Shown here one piece after another: positions 25,121 to 34,500 of a DNA stretch of 64,000 nt. A program made the translations under genes and the position numbers. Each line of letters starts with the position of its first letter. Position 1 is the stretch's first letter. Origin of the DNA: SB25 sp029560875 (lineage in GTDB: Bacteria > Bacteroidota > Bacteroidia > Bacteroidales > Tenuifilaceae). Location of the stretch: positions 19,213-83,212 of the forward strand of contig DAOOPM010000015.1 of the NCBI GenBank assembly GCA_035388225.1, given 5' to 3'. The notes under the pieces were generated by a model. That model searched no databases and was not told where the DNA came from. It was given only the letters and a program-made list of their open reading frames with translations.

Positions 25121-27238
25121 TCAATTTTCCTCAATACTCACTTGCCCTGTTCCAGAAAGAAAGGCTCTTGTGTCGGCGGTGGTTGATTCTAACTGTGCGG
25201 GATATATTATTACGAAATTTTTGTCCTTCAACTTTTTCGATACTAATCGAGGAATTAAATCAATCCTAGAACTATGGGAGATAGACCCTTTCCGGGCTGA
25301 AATTATAATAATTAAACTATCAACTCCCTTTTGAGATATATTGTCGAAGGATGAATACCAATCAGCAGAACTATCAACTGTGTGCCTCACCTTAAACCCA
25401 TTTGCCAACAATGCATTCTCGAAGCTATCCCGATGTTCGGGTGTGGTACGAAAAGTAATTTTAGCGTTGGTTTGCTTTGCATAATGTGATAAGGATTGTA
25501 GCCAACCACTGAAGTTTGGTTCAAACTCTGCAATCGGGGGAACTACAACTTCAATCTCCTTGATACTTACAATAGGAGATTTAAAACTTACAACATAAAT
25601 GGGTTGTCTGGAGTCCCTTAAAACACCCTCGAGTATTGTCCCAAATATCCATTGCTTTGTACTGTAACTTCCATTCCATCCCATGATAATCTTTGAAGCC
25701 ATAATCTCCTTGGCTGCCCTAACAATGCCCGATGAAATATTAATATCCATTCGTACTACAAATTCAGTATGAATTTCGGAAGTAGTGGAAAGTTCCTCTA
25801 TATTTTTGGATAGTTTCGTAGATATTTCATTCTCATCCTTAACTACGTTAAGGATATATATAGGACTTTTTTTGCTCAGAGTTCTTATTAAATTGGCATA
25901 CTCAATAAGCGGTAAAATATTTGTTGGATTCGATACTGGGATTAATATCCTATCGCTCTTTTCTGCATGGAATTGTTGTGGCGTTTCTTTAAGGACAATC
26001 TTTTTAGCAGTACGTTCCGTTACAATGGCACTAACTATGCACGATGCGAAAATCACAACAATTGTGGCATTCAGCACATTAATATCAATAATTCCCATTT
26101 GGTATCCAATAAGAATAATTGCAATTGTTGCTGCTGCGTGTGCAGTGCTCAAACCAAATATTAACTGGCGTTCAATTGTTTTGTATAAAAATATTTTTTG
26201 GGTAACGTATGCTGCCAGCCATTTGCTCGATATTGCAAAAACTATTAAAATAATTGATAATTTAAGTGATTCCCAGCCGCTAATAAATGCTTTTAAATCG
26301 ATAAGCATTCCAACATACAATAGGAAAATCGGGATAAAAATAGCATTACCAACAAACTCTATTCTGCTCATTAATGTTGATGAATGGGGGATTTGTCGGT
26401 TTAAAACAATTCCGGCCATAAAAGCACCGATAATAGGCTCAAGCCTAATTAGTTTGGCTAATGTTCCAGCAAGAAATACCATGGAGAGCACAAAAACATA
26501 CTGTGCAATAATATCGGTTGATGTATTTTTAAAGAACCATTTTGTAATCCTAGGGAATATGTATAGAATAAAAAAGAAGTAAACGACAATAGAACCGCTT
26601 AGTATAAACCAAAAATTGGATGAATTCTCGCCATTTTTTAGAGCAACAATAAGTATAAGAAGAAGTAGAACTAAGGTATCTGTAATGATAGTTCCACCAA
26701 TTGCCACCCCTACAGGTTCTGTTTTGGTTAACCTTAATCGCGATACAATTGGATAAGCTATGAGGGTTTGAGTGGAAAACATACTAGATACCAGTAGCGA
26801 TGGTAGTATCTCGTAGTTTAGGATATGCCTACAAACCCAGAACCCAACTATAAAGGGAATTGTAAAAGTTAATGCACCAAAAACCAAGTTTCTATTTTTA
26901 TTCTGAACAAAAGTATTCATGTCCAGCTCCAACCCTGCTAGGAACATTAAGTACATCAGTCCAACATTTCCTAGTAGTGCAATGCTCCCACTACTTTCAA
27001 GAATATTAAAACCTGAACTGCCAAGTAGCATGCCCGATAGTATTAACCCAATAATACCTGGCATTTTAAATTTTGTGAAGATAAATGGAACTATAAGAAT
27101 TACTAGAAGTGTTATGCAGAATACAATTACAGGCTCGTGAAAGGGGAGCGAGAATACTCCATTTAAATCAGAACTGGGTAATGATAAGCAACTTAAATAA
27201 CTCAATGAAGATAAAATAGGCGTTGATAGGGTAAGCAT
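25121..27238 (-). CDS. CPA2-type cation:proton antiporter with C-terminal USP-like domain
   Basis: A 705-aa membrane protein. The ATG at 27238 is preferred; an upstream ATG would add 25 polar residues. About 12 membrane spans (residues 40 to about 430) carry Na+/H+ exchanger signatures such as 'MPGIIGLILSGMLLGSSG', 'FLAGLELDMN' and 'PIIGAFMAGIVLNRQIP'. The C-terminal 270 residues resemble tandem universal-stress-protein domains ('DRILIPVSNPTNILPLIEYA', 'ASKIIMGWNGS'), probably a cytosolic regulatory module. It exports Na+ or K+ in exchange for protons; ion choice cannot be read. Monocistronic. Confidence 0.9.
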   Translation of the reverse strand: MLTLSTPILSSLSYLSCLSLPSSDLNGVFSLPFHEPVIVFCITLLVILIVPFIFTKFKMPGIIGLILSGMLLGSSGFNILESSGSIALLGNVGLMYLMFLAGLELDMNTFVQNKNRNLVFGALTFTIPFIVGFWVCRHILNYEILPSLLVSSMFSTQTLIAYPIVSRLRLTKTEPVGVAIGGTIITDTLVLLLLILIVALKNGENSSNFWFILSGSIVVYFFFILYIFPRITKWFFKNTSTDIIAQYVFVLSMVFLAGTLAKLIRLEPIIGAFMAGIVLNRQIPHSSTLMSRIEFVGNAIFIPIFLLYVGMLIDLKAFISGWESLKLSIILIVFAISSKWLAAYVTQKIFLYKTIERQLIFGLSTAHAAATIAIILIGYQMGIIDINVLNATIVVIFASCIVSAIVTERTAKKIVLKETPQQFHAEKSDRILIPVSNPTNILPLIEYANLIRTLSKKSPIYILNVVKDENEISTKLSKNIEELSTTSEIHTEFVVRMDINISSGIVRAAKEIMASKIIMGWNGSYSTKQWIFGTILEGVLRDSRQPIYVVSFKSPIVSIKEIEVVVPPIAEFEPNFSGWLQSLSHYAKQTNAKITFRTTPEHRDSFENALLANGFKVRHTVDSSADWYSSFDNISQKGVDSLIIIISARKGSISHSSRIDLIPRLVSKKLKDKNFVIIYPAQLESTTADTRAFLSGTGQVSIEEN

Positions 27239-27373
27239 ATTCTTCTCAAAAATAGTTGTGGCAATATACAAAATTCTTCTATTGTTGATTTTCCAGCAAG
27301 TTAAAAACCCCATTAGTTTCTTGCTATAGTTTAAAAAATCAACATTGAATTCAAATTAAATACGAACTTTTAA

Positions 27374-27381
27374 TACATTTG
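27374..27381 (+). promoter_or_regulatory. -7 box of the sugar MFS gene
   Basis: TACATTTG, an exact TAnnTTTG match, 28 bp before the ATG; no clear -33 box at 19-21 bp. Confidence 0.5.
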
Positions 27382-27409
27382 AGTCCTTAACAAGATTAAA
27401 CCAAAAACA

Positions 27410-28678
27410 ATGAACCTAAAATCTAAAACAAATCAAAGTTACATATTGCCAATGCTCATTATTGGTGCATTATTCTTTATTTTTGGATTTGTAACGTGGC
27501 TAAACGGAATTCTGATTCCATACTTTAAAATTTCCTGTGAACTTACCGATTTTCAAGCCACCTTTGTTGCTTTTGCTTTTTATATATCCTATACTATTAT
27601 GGCTTTGCCCGCATCGTGGGTTTTGAAGAAGACTGGATTCCACAAGGGAATGTCAGTGGGATTGCTCGTAATGGCTGTTGGTACGCTTATTTTTGTGCCT
27701 GCTGCTTTTGAACGAGTTTACTGGATGTTCTTGTTAGGATTGTTTGTTATGGGAGCAGGATTAGCGCTGCTTCAAACCGCATCGAATCCATACATAACCA
27801 TTATTGGCCCACGTGAGAGTGCTGCAAAACGCATAAGTATTATGGGGATATGCAACAAACTCGCAGGGGCTATTGCTCCGCTTATTCTGGCTTACTTCAT
27901 TTTGCAAGATGGCGACTCGTTTGTTCAATCGTTAAGTAATTTAAGCGATGCTGAAAAGAGCACAGCACTCGATAGTCTTGCCCAAAGGGTTATAGGACCT
28001 TATATTGTTATGACCTCAATTTTGGTACTTTTAGGAATATTTGTCCGTTACGCACCCCTGCCAGAAGTGGATTTAGAGCAAGATTCAGAGGTTGCGAACG
28101 ATAAACTGGATACAAAAACAAGCATTTTCCAATTTCCACAGTTAATTTTAGGTGCCATTGCGCTTTTCTTTTACGTTGGAGCCGAAGTGGTGGCAGGCGA
28201 TACAATTATTCGATACGGTATGTCGCAAGGCATCGAAATATCTACTGCTAAAGCATTCACGTCCTACACTCTTTTTGCAATGATATTTGGATACTTAATT
28301 GGAATTGTGCTTATTCCCAAATACATATCGCAACGTGTAGCACTTTTAACCTCTGCTGTGTTAGGCATTTTATTCACATTTGGAGTTATATTTACTGATG
28401 GTTCAACATCAATTTTCTTTTTAGCGCTGATGGGACTTGCCAATGCCTTAGTTTGGCCAGCAATATGGCCTTTAGCAATACATGACCTTGGCAAATTCAT
28501 TAAAACAGGTTCCGCTATACTAATTATGGCTATTGCTGGTGGCGCTTTATTGCCGTTGATATGGGGAAAAATAAGCGATATGTATAATCCTCAAATTGCT
28601 TATTTAGTTTTAATTCCTTCATATTTGATTATTCTGTACTATTCGGTTTGGGGTTATAAACTTAGGAATTGGCGATAG
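27410..28678 (+). CDS. Sugar MFS transporter, FucP/GluP family
   Basis: A 422-aa, 12-span major facilitator of the fucose:proton symporter (FHS) family. The family signatures 'FGFVTWLNGILIPYFKISCEL' (in the first span), 'GAGLALLQTASNPYITIIGP' and 'FYVGAEVVAGD' are present. Likely imports glucose, galactose or fucose across the inner membrane with protons. No catabolic genes sit next to it, so the sugar is undetermined. Confidence 0.9.
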   Translation: MNLKSKTNQSYILPMLIIGALFFIFGFVTWLNGILIPYFKISCELTDFQATFVAFAFYISYTIMALPASWVLKKTGFHKGMSVGLLVMAVGTLIFVPAAFERVYWMFLLGLFVMGAGLALLQTASNPYITIIGPRESAAKRISIMGICNKLAGAIAPLILAYFILQDGDSFVQSLSNLSDAEKSTALDSLAQRVIGPYIVMTSILVLLGIFVRYAPLPEVDLEQDSEVANDKLDTKTSIFQFPQLILGAIALFFYVGAEVVAGDTIIRYGMSQGIEISTAKAFTSYTLFAMIFGYLIGIVLIPKYISQRVALLTSAVLGILFTFGVIFTDGSTSIFFLALMGLANALVWPAIWPLAIHDLGKFIKTGSAILIMAIAGGALLPLIWGKISDMYNPQIAYLVLIPSYLIILYYSVWGYKLRNWR

Positions 28679-28695
28679 AATCGATTATGTTTTAA

Positions 28696-28727
28696 ATTGA
28701 CTTAAGAATTCATTTGGTTTAATTTTG
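28696..28727 (+). promoter_or_regulatory. Bacteroidota-type promoter of the caspase lipoprotein
   Basis: ATTG at 28696-28699, a 20-bp spacer, TAATTTTG at 28720-28727, 21 bp before the ATG at 28749. Confidence 0.75.
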
Positions 28728-28748
28728 TATAGATAAAAAACTTTCGTT

Positions 28749-30047
28749 ATGACCAGAATATTCAACTTTATAATCTTATTTGGTTTGGCACTAATTGTAA
28801 GTGCTTGCGCAACCATGCTTAACTCCACAAAACAAAAGGTATCCCTTACATCGAATCCTGTTGGTGCAGAGGTGTACATAAACAATGTTAGTACAGGTAA
28901 AACTACACCATGCAACGTGTGGGTAAAACGGAAGGTTCAAAAGGGTCAGGTAAATTCTAAAAATCAGTATATATATGAGTTTCGTAAGGACGGTTTTGTA
29001 CCTTACACCTATACCGATAAGGCTGAGGTAAGCGGAAAGATATGGTTGAACCTGATTCTAAATGTTGCAGCAATTCCAGCGTTTGGTGTCGATTTTATTT
29101 CGGGAGGGGCATACTATTACGACAAGGATGTTCTTGCAACTTTACAGAAAGAGTCGGGCTATGTGGTTATTCGCGATACTGTTGTAAAGCAACAGGTTGT
29201 CTATGTTCAATCGCCCGATAACAAGGGTTATGTTTTTGAGAGGCTATCCGATGTTGATAAGGATATACCAAACAATGGATACGAAAATCCTTTCCGCTTT
29301 GCTCTAATTGTGGGTAATGAGGACTATAGCTCCAAGCAGGTTGATTTAACCGCTGAGGTAAATGTTGATTATGCCCGTAACGATGCCTCTGCTTTTAGGG
29401 AGTATGCAATGAATATTTTGGGTATTCCTGAACAGAATATCACATTACTACTCGATGCCACTACTGGCCAAATGAATCAAGCTATTGCCCGAATGAACCT
29501 AATTATGAAGAATGCCAAAGGTAAGGGCGAACTGTTTGTTTACTATGCTGGCCATGGTTTACCCGATGAGGTTACTCGCGAGCCATACATTATGCCTGTT
29601 GATATATCGGGACAAAACGCTAAGGATGGAATTAAGCTATACGATTTGTACGGTAAGCTAACCGAGCATCCCGCTAAAAGGGTTGTGGTGTTTATTGATG
29701 CATGTTTTTCAGGTGGAGCGCGTAATAAAGCATTAGTTGCAGCAAGAGGTGTTAAGGTACGCCCTGCCGAAGGAGTTTTGCGTGGCAATATAGCCATACT
29801 ATCCGCCACCTCCGGCGACCAAACCGCACTACCATACAAGGATAAGAAACATGGATTTTTCACATACTACTTACTTAAAAAGTTAAAGGAAACCAAGGGT
29901 AACATTTCGTACCAAGAGTTGGTGGAATACCTGTCGGATGTAATCCCACTCCAATCCGTTCTGCTCAACAATAAGGAGCAAACTCCAACCAATAAGTTAG
30001 GTATTGATAGTAATGAGGATTTGAATAGTTGGGTGCTGGTTAGGTAG
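28749..30047 (+). CDS. Caspase-family (C14) lipoprotein with PEGA domain
   Basis: A 432-aa lipoprotein (lipobox LIVSACATM, Cys about 20). A PEGA domain (about 28-85, 'VSLTSNPVGAEVYINNVSTG') is followed by a hydrophobic stretch. The second half is a caspase-like peptidase ('FRFALIVGNEDYSSKQVDL', then 'LFVYYAGHGLPDE' with His269, then 'VVVFIDACFSGGARN' with Cys319). The catalytic dyad is intact, so it should be an active Arg/Lys- or acid-specific cysteine peptidase outside the cytoplasm. Such PEGA-C14 lipoproteins occur in Bacteroidota, but their substrates are unknown. An RES-domain gene follows after 21 bp. Confidence 0.88.
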   Translation: MTRIFNFIILFGLALIVSACATMLNSTKQKVSLTSNPVGAEVYINNVSTGKTTPCNVWVKRKVQKGQVNSKNQYIYEFRKDGFVPYTYTDKAEVSGKIWLNLILNVAAIPAFGVDFISGGAYYYDKDVLATLQKESGYVVIRDTVVKQQVVYVQSPDNKGYVFERLSDVDKDIPNNGYENPFRFALIVGNEDYSSKQVDLTAEVNVDYARNDASAFREYAMNILGIPEQNITLLLDATTGQMNQAIARMNLIMKNAKGKGELFVYYAGHGLPDEVTREPYIMPVDISGQNAKDGIKLYDLYGKLTEHPAKRVVVFIDACFSGGARNKALVAARGVKVRPAEGVLRGNIAILSATSGDQTALPYKDKKHGFFTYYLLKKLKETKGNISYQELVEYLSDVIPLQSVLLNNKEQTPTNKLGIDSNEDLNSWVLVR

Positions 30048-30068
30048 ATGGTTGATAAATTTTAAATT

Positions 30069-31025
30069 ATGGAAAATATTCATGAATTTGAGAACATCCC
30101 CAAGATTGACAAAGTAAAACAATCAATTAGAAAGTTAAAACAAACTGAATTTCCAAGATATAATGGAGAAAATGTAGAAGATTTCGTTTCTATAATTTCA
30201 AATATCTTAGAAAGAGAATTTAATTTAATTCCAAATATTAAGCAACCGTTTAAGTGTAATAGTTTTCTGACGAAATTCTTTCGAGCAAGAGAATTAGATG
30301 CAATATCTAGCATAAACTTTATTAGAGAACATAGTTATCCGCCCATTGATATTGTTGGAATGGGGAGATGTAATTTCCCAAAGTACCCTGTATTTTACTG
30401 TTCAAATAATGCCTTTACGGCTTTAATAGAAGTAATCAAGAATTATAAGAATAAAAATAAGAAATTTTGTATTTCCAAATGGGAGTTAATTAAAACTGAA
30501 GAGGAGTTACTTTTTGAGAGTTTTCTTCAGGTAGAATTGCCAAAAGAGAACAATTTTAATATGCTAAAGGAAAAAATACAAGAAAAAATCAACCTTCCAT
30601 TTGAAAAGAGTTTTAATCAAAAACTTGATAAGGAAAGGGAAGAGGGGTTACTGGAATATCTAAAATATTTGGATAGTTGCTTTATTTCTGACAATAATTA
30701 TTCGCTTTCTGCAACTTTAGCCTATAGAGCATTATATGCTAACCATAACTTTCGTACAGATGTTCTTATGTATCCTAGTGTTCAAACACTATTTAAGGGT
30801 GTAAACTTAGCAATGCAACCAAATTTTGTGGAAAACAACTTAAAACTAACTCGTTTATATATTGTAGAACTTGATAAGCAGGACTTAGACTCAGGTAAGA
30901 TAAATTTAACATTCTATAAATATGCAGAAGTTGAAAAAAATATCATAATGTGGAAAGAAATAAGCGAAAACTTAGAGCACTATCATGAGATTATTAAAGA
31001 AGATTTTGGAGAAGAAATTGAGTAA
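30069..31025 (+). CDS. RES-domain protein (putative NAD+-consuming toxin-like enzyme)
   Basis: A 318-aa cytosolic protein. The RES fold is recognised from 'KFFRARELD' (Arg about 71-75), 'GMGRCNFPKYPVFYCS' (about 97-112), 'FTALIEVI' with the conserved Glu (about 119) and the C-terminal 'LMYPSVQTLFKGVNLAMQP' (about 231-250), whose Ser is the S of R-E-S. RES toxins such as MbcT and ParT degrade or transfer NAD+. This one is longer than typical toxins (about 160-230 aa), with an inserted Lys/Glu-rich helical region at about 130-215, and no Xre-type antitoxin gene is adjacent. The gene is visibly more AT-rich than its neighbours, which suggests transfer. It may be read through from the caspase gene. 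Confidence 0.7.
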   Translation: MENIHEFENIPKIDKVKQSIRKLKQTEFPRYNGENVEDFVSIISNILEREFNLIPNIKQPFKCNSFLTKFFRARELDAISSINFIREHSYPPIDIVGMGRCNFPKYPVFYCSNNAFTALIEVIKNYKNKNKKFCISKWELIKTEEELLFESFLQVELPKENNFNMLKEKIQEKINLPFEKSFNQKLDKEREEGLLEYLKYLDSCFISDNNYSLSATLAYRALYANHNFRTDVLMYPSVQTLFKGVNLAMQPNFVENNLKLTRLYIVELDKQDLDSGKINLTFYKYAEVEKNIIMWKEISENLEHYHEIIKEDFGEEIE

Positions 31026-31215
31026 GGCATCAAAAAAGATAACTATTCTTTACTAATAAGGGTTTTAATAATATATTATTTTCTCTCTCATTTAACCATC
31101 CCTTAAGCTTTATTTAATAGTTGGTATACATTTTGTATGCTTGGAGCTCGTAAGTTTGTATTTTCGTTACCTTACTGACTAACAACTATTACTAATTCAA
31201 ACCATTAAAAATTAA

Positions 31216-33558
31216 ATGCAAAACATTAGAGCTACTATTCAAAAATTACTACTTCTTTTATTCTTCTCGCTAAGTTCTAGTTTAATTTTTTCACAAGACA
31301 AGTTTGGTATAAGTGGATATCTAAAGGATTCTAGTACAGGCGAGGCATTAATTGGAGCAACTATTTACATTAAAGGAACTAATATTGGAACATCTACCAA
31401 TAGTTACGGTTTCTACTCGCTAAACCTACCTAAAGGTGACTATACCGTAGTCTTTAGCTACATCAGCTACAACAATATTGAGAAAGAAATTTCGCTAAAC
31501 AAAGGAACCCAAATTGATATTGAATTACAGCCCGAGAGCGTTCAAATTGGCGAGGTTGTAATTAAGCGCGAAAAGGCTAATGCCAACGTTGCCCGTCCGG
31601 AGATGAGCGTGGTTAAGTTGGAGATGAAGAAAATACGTCAAATCCCTGCACTGATGGGCGAAGTGGATGTTATAAAAGCCATACAACTTTTACCTGGGGT
31701 AGTGAGTGCTGCCGAGGGTTCATCAGGATTCAGCGTGCGTGGTGGCGCAATTGACCACAACCTTATTCTTTTAGATGAAGCCACAGTTTACAACGCATCT
31801 CACCTTTTGGGATTTTTTTCTGTATTCAACAACGATGCAATAAAGGATGTTAAGCTCTACAAGGGCGATATGCCTGCATCAATGGGTGGCCGTTTGGCAT
31901 CGGTGCTCGATATTAGAATGAAGGAAGGTAACTCTAAGCAATTTGCAGTTACTGGCGGCATAGGAACGCTATCGAGCAGGTTAACTTTGGAAGGACCAAT
32001 TGTTAAGGATAAAAGTTCCTTTATGATTGCAGGCCGAAGAACCTACTTGGATTTAATGTTTCCGTTCCTTTCCAACGAGGATATGCGCGACAATAAAATG
32101 TACTTCTACGACCTAAATGCCAAAGTTAACTATACAATCAACAGCAATAACCGAATTTTTGTATCGGGGTATTTTGGTCGCGATTTGTTTAAGAATGGAA
32201 TGATGGGGTTTGGTTACGGCAATAGAACATTTACCACTCGCTGGAACCATATTTTTGGCAACAGCCTGTTTATGAATTTAACCCTACTAAGAAGTAACTA
32301 TAACTATTTTTTAGGTGCCGACTCAAACGATGCTAATGCTTTCCAGTGGGATTCTGAGATGAAGGAAACCACTGTCAAATTAGACTTTACCTATAATGCT
32401 AACTCTAATAACAGCATCAAGTTTGGAGTTAGTTCATCATTACTATCATTTAGCCCAGGAATTGTAAAGGGTACCAATGATGAATCGTTTATTAAAAGAT
32501 GGGAAATGCCTGAGAGTTATGGATTAGAGCATGCCATATATATATCGAATGAACAAAAAGTATCAAAATTTATTTTTAAGTACGGTTTACGCGTTTCTGC
32601 GTTCCAGAATATGGGTGAAGCTGAATCGCTAATACTCGATAATAATTACAAAGTGATTGGTAAAAACTCCTATAAATCGGGCGAGATATACCACACTTAC
32701 ATTAGTCCAGAACCACGTCTTGGTATTACATACCTAATTAACGATTACAGTTCCGTAAAAACAAGTTATTCGCATACTGTTCAGTATCTTCAGCAAGCAT
32801 CAAACTCCAATGCAGGTAGCCCTTTGGATGTATGGTTTGCAGCATCGCCAAATATTAAACCACAAGTTGCCGACCAATGGGCGGTTGGGTATTTCCGAAA
32901 CTTTTTTGACAACTCTCTGGAAACTTCTGCCGAGATTTTCTACAAAAAAATGGATAACCTGATAGATTTCAAGGACTTTGCACAACTATTGCTCAACGAT
33001 GAAATTGAGGCCGATATCCGTGCAGGAAAAGGCCATTCCTATGGATTTGAACTCTACAGTAGGTTTGCGCGTGAAAAGTTTGATGGCTGGGTTAGCTACA
33101 CCTTCTCCAGAACATTTAGGGAAACTCCAGAGGTAAACCTTGGAAATACCTACAAGGCTTCGTACGATAAGCCACATAACCTATCCGTTGTTTTTAGTTA
33201 TAATTTCAACAAGCGGGTTAGCCTATCGGCCAACTGGCAGCTATCAACGGGCAAAGCCTACTCAAAACCCGTTGCTCGTGCCGAAATAGAGAAGGTTATC
33301 ATTCCTCTTTACTCTGAAAGGAATGATGGACGATTTCCTTTATACCACCGCTTGGATATGTCGTTGACAATAAAATCGAAAAAGAATTTCAATAGACGAT
33401 ACCAAGGTGAATGGAACTTCTCCGTGATAAACGCATATAATCGGAAAAACCCTTGGACAATAATGTTCCTTCAGGATAAAGATGACCCAAATAAAACTTA
33501 TGCTGAGATGATTTATTTTCCAATGATTCCTTCGTTCACTTACAATTTAAAATTTTAA
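31216..33558 (+). CDS. TonB-dependent receptor with carboxypeptidase-like N-domain
   Basis: A 780-aa outer-membrane transporter with a signal peptide (about 1-26, ending SSSLIFSQ). A CarboxypepD_reg_2 domain (about 32-115, 'LIGATIYIKGTNIGTSTNSYG') precedes a plug containing 'SSGFSVRGGAIDHNLILLDEA' (in parts) and 'MGGRLASVLDIRMKEG'. A long beta-barrel ends 'SFTYNLKF' with terminal Phe. It belongs to the receptor class that is paired with DUF4249 lipoproteins, as here. Ligand unknown. A DUF4249 gene follows after 12 bp. Confidence 0.92.
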   Translation: MQNIRATIQKLLLLLFFSLSSSLIFSQDKFGISGYLKDSSTGEALIGATIYIKGTNIGTSTNSYGFYSLNLPKGDYTVVFSYISYNNIEKEISLNKGTQIDIELQPESVQIGEVVIKREKANANVARPEMSVVKLEMKKIRQIPALMGEVDVIKAIQLLPGVVSAAEGSSGFSVRGGAIDHNLILLDEATVYNASHLLGFFSVFNNDAIKDVKLYKGDMPASMGGRLASVLDIRMKEGNSKQFAVTGGIGTLSSRLTLEGPIVKDKSSFMIAGRRTYLDLMFPFLSNEDMRDNKMYFYDLNAKVNYTINSNNRIFVSGYFGRDLFKNGMMGFGYGNRTFTTRWNHIFGNSLFMNLTLLRSNYNYFLGADSNDANAFQWDSEMKETTVKLDFTYNANSNNSIKFGVSSSLLSFSPGIVKGTNDESFIKRWEMPESYGLEHAIYISNEQKVSKFIFKYGLRVSAFQNMGEAESLILDNNYKVIGKNSYKSGEIYHTYISPEPRLGITYLINDYSSVKTSYSHTVQYLQQASNSNAGSPLDVWFAASPNIKPQVADQWAVGYFRNFFDNSLETSAEIFYKKMDNLIDFKDFAQLLLNDEIEADIRAGKGHSYGFELYSRFAREKFDGWVSYTFSRTFRETPEVNLGNTYKASYDKPHNLSVVFSYNFNKRVSLSANWQLSTGKAYSKPVARAEIEKVIIPLYSERNDGRFPLYHRLDMSLTIKSKKNFNRRYQGEWNFSVINAYNRKNPWTIMFLQDKDDPNKTYAEMIYFPMIPSFTYNLKF

Positions 33559-33570
33559 ACTAGGCTTGCC

Positions 33571-34485
33571 ATGAAACGTATGAAAATTACAAAATATATC
33601 TACCTAACAATATCGATGTTTGCTATTACATCGTGTACCGAGAGAATGAGTATTGAGTTAGATAGTATTCCTCCTAAAATAGTGGTTTACGGAAGTATTA
33701 CTACCGATACAATAGCTCACAAAATTAGAATTGTTCAAACTGCAGATTACTTTAGCAATAATCCTTCTCAATTAATATCAGGAGCAACCCTAAGCATTTC
33801 CGATGGTGTAAATGTTTTTCCTTTAACTGAAAGTATTACTGAGCCTGGGAACTACTATACACAACCCGATGTTTATGGTGAACTAGGCAAGACCTACACT
33901 CTTACTGCTGAAAATGTTGCTATGGTTGGCGATGATGTGGTATATGACTTAACCGCAGAATCAGCAATTCCATCCTTGGATGCAGATTATCAAACCAAAT
34001 ACTTGGACTCAATAAACGTTTTGTATAACACTCAATGGGATGGTTGGTATGTAAACGGTTGGGCTAACGAACCCGAGGACCAAAAGAACTTCTATATGTT
34101 TAAGGTTTACATAAACGATGTACTTTATAGCGATTCCTTAAACAATATAATTATCTCGGACGATAAACTTATAAATGGAACTTCAACTAATGGAGCAGCC
34201 CTTTATTTTATTGAAGACCCCGACACTCTAAAACCTGGCTACAAGGTTACATTGGAGTTATCTGTAATACCTGAGGATTACTTCAGGTTTATAACCGAAA
34301 TACAAACAAGTTCTCAACCTCAAATACCTTTGTTTAGTGCTCCTCCTGCAAATGCACGAACAAATTTAAATAATGGAGCTATAGGATATTTCTCAGCATA
34401 CGCTGTAATTCGAAGTTCCTATATTGTTAAGCAATCCGATATCGATACCAAAAACAAACTAATGGGCAAAAAGAGCGGAAGTTAA
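33571..34485 (+). CDS. DUF4249 lipoprotein
   Basis: A 304-aa lipoprotein (lipobox AITSCTERMS, Cys about 22). The start of the mature protein, 'IELDSIPPKIVVYGSITTD', and the beta-sandwich blocks 'GATLSISDG' and 'GELGKTYTLTAE' match DUF4249. It is encoded just after its TonB receptor and probably sits on the outer-membrane surface as that receptor's substrate-binding partner. The C-terminus lies within the shared terminator hairpin. Confidence 0.87.
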   Translation: MKRMKITKYIYLTISMFAITSCTERMSIELDSIPPKIVVYGSITTDTIAHKIRIVQTADYFSNNPSQLISGATLSISDGVNVFPLTESITEPGNYYTQPDVYGELGKTYTLTAENVAMVGDDVVYDLTAESAIPSLDADYQTKYLDSINVLYNTQWDGWYVNGWANEPEDQKNFYMFKVYINDVLYSDSLNNIIISDDKLINGTSTNGAALYFIEDPDTLKPGYKVTLELSVIPEDYFRFITEIQTSSQPQIPLFSAPPANARTNLNNGAIGYFSAYAVIRSSYIVKQSDIDTKNKLMGKKSGS

Positions 34486-34500
34486 TTCCGCTCTTTCTTT
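34470..34500 (+). terminator. Terminator overlapping the DUF4249 stop and the convergent ABC gene end
   Basis: AAGAGCGGAA/TTCCGCTCTT stem with a 5-nt loop (34471-34495), then a T-rich tail. The 5' arm encodes the last codons of the lipoprotein, and the tail reaches the stop codon of the minus-strand ABC gene. Confidence 0.85.

Noticed and set aside
25785..26582. 265-codon plus-strand open frame
   Set aside because: It lies wholly inside the antiporter gene on the other strand and its translation has no domain-like pattern; a shadow of the real gene.
28749..31025. Caspase plus RES genes as a complete described defence system
   Set aside because: The caspase is an exported lipoprotein and the RES protein is cytosolic; with only gene order to join them I keep them as separate observations.
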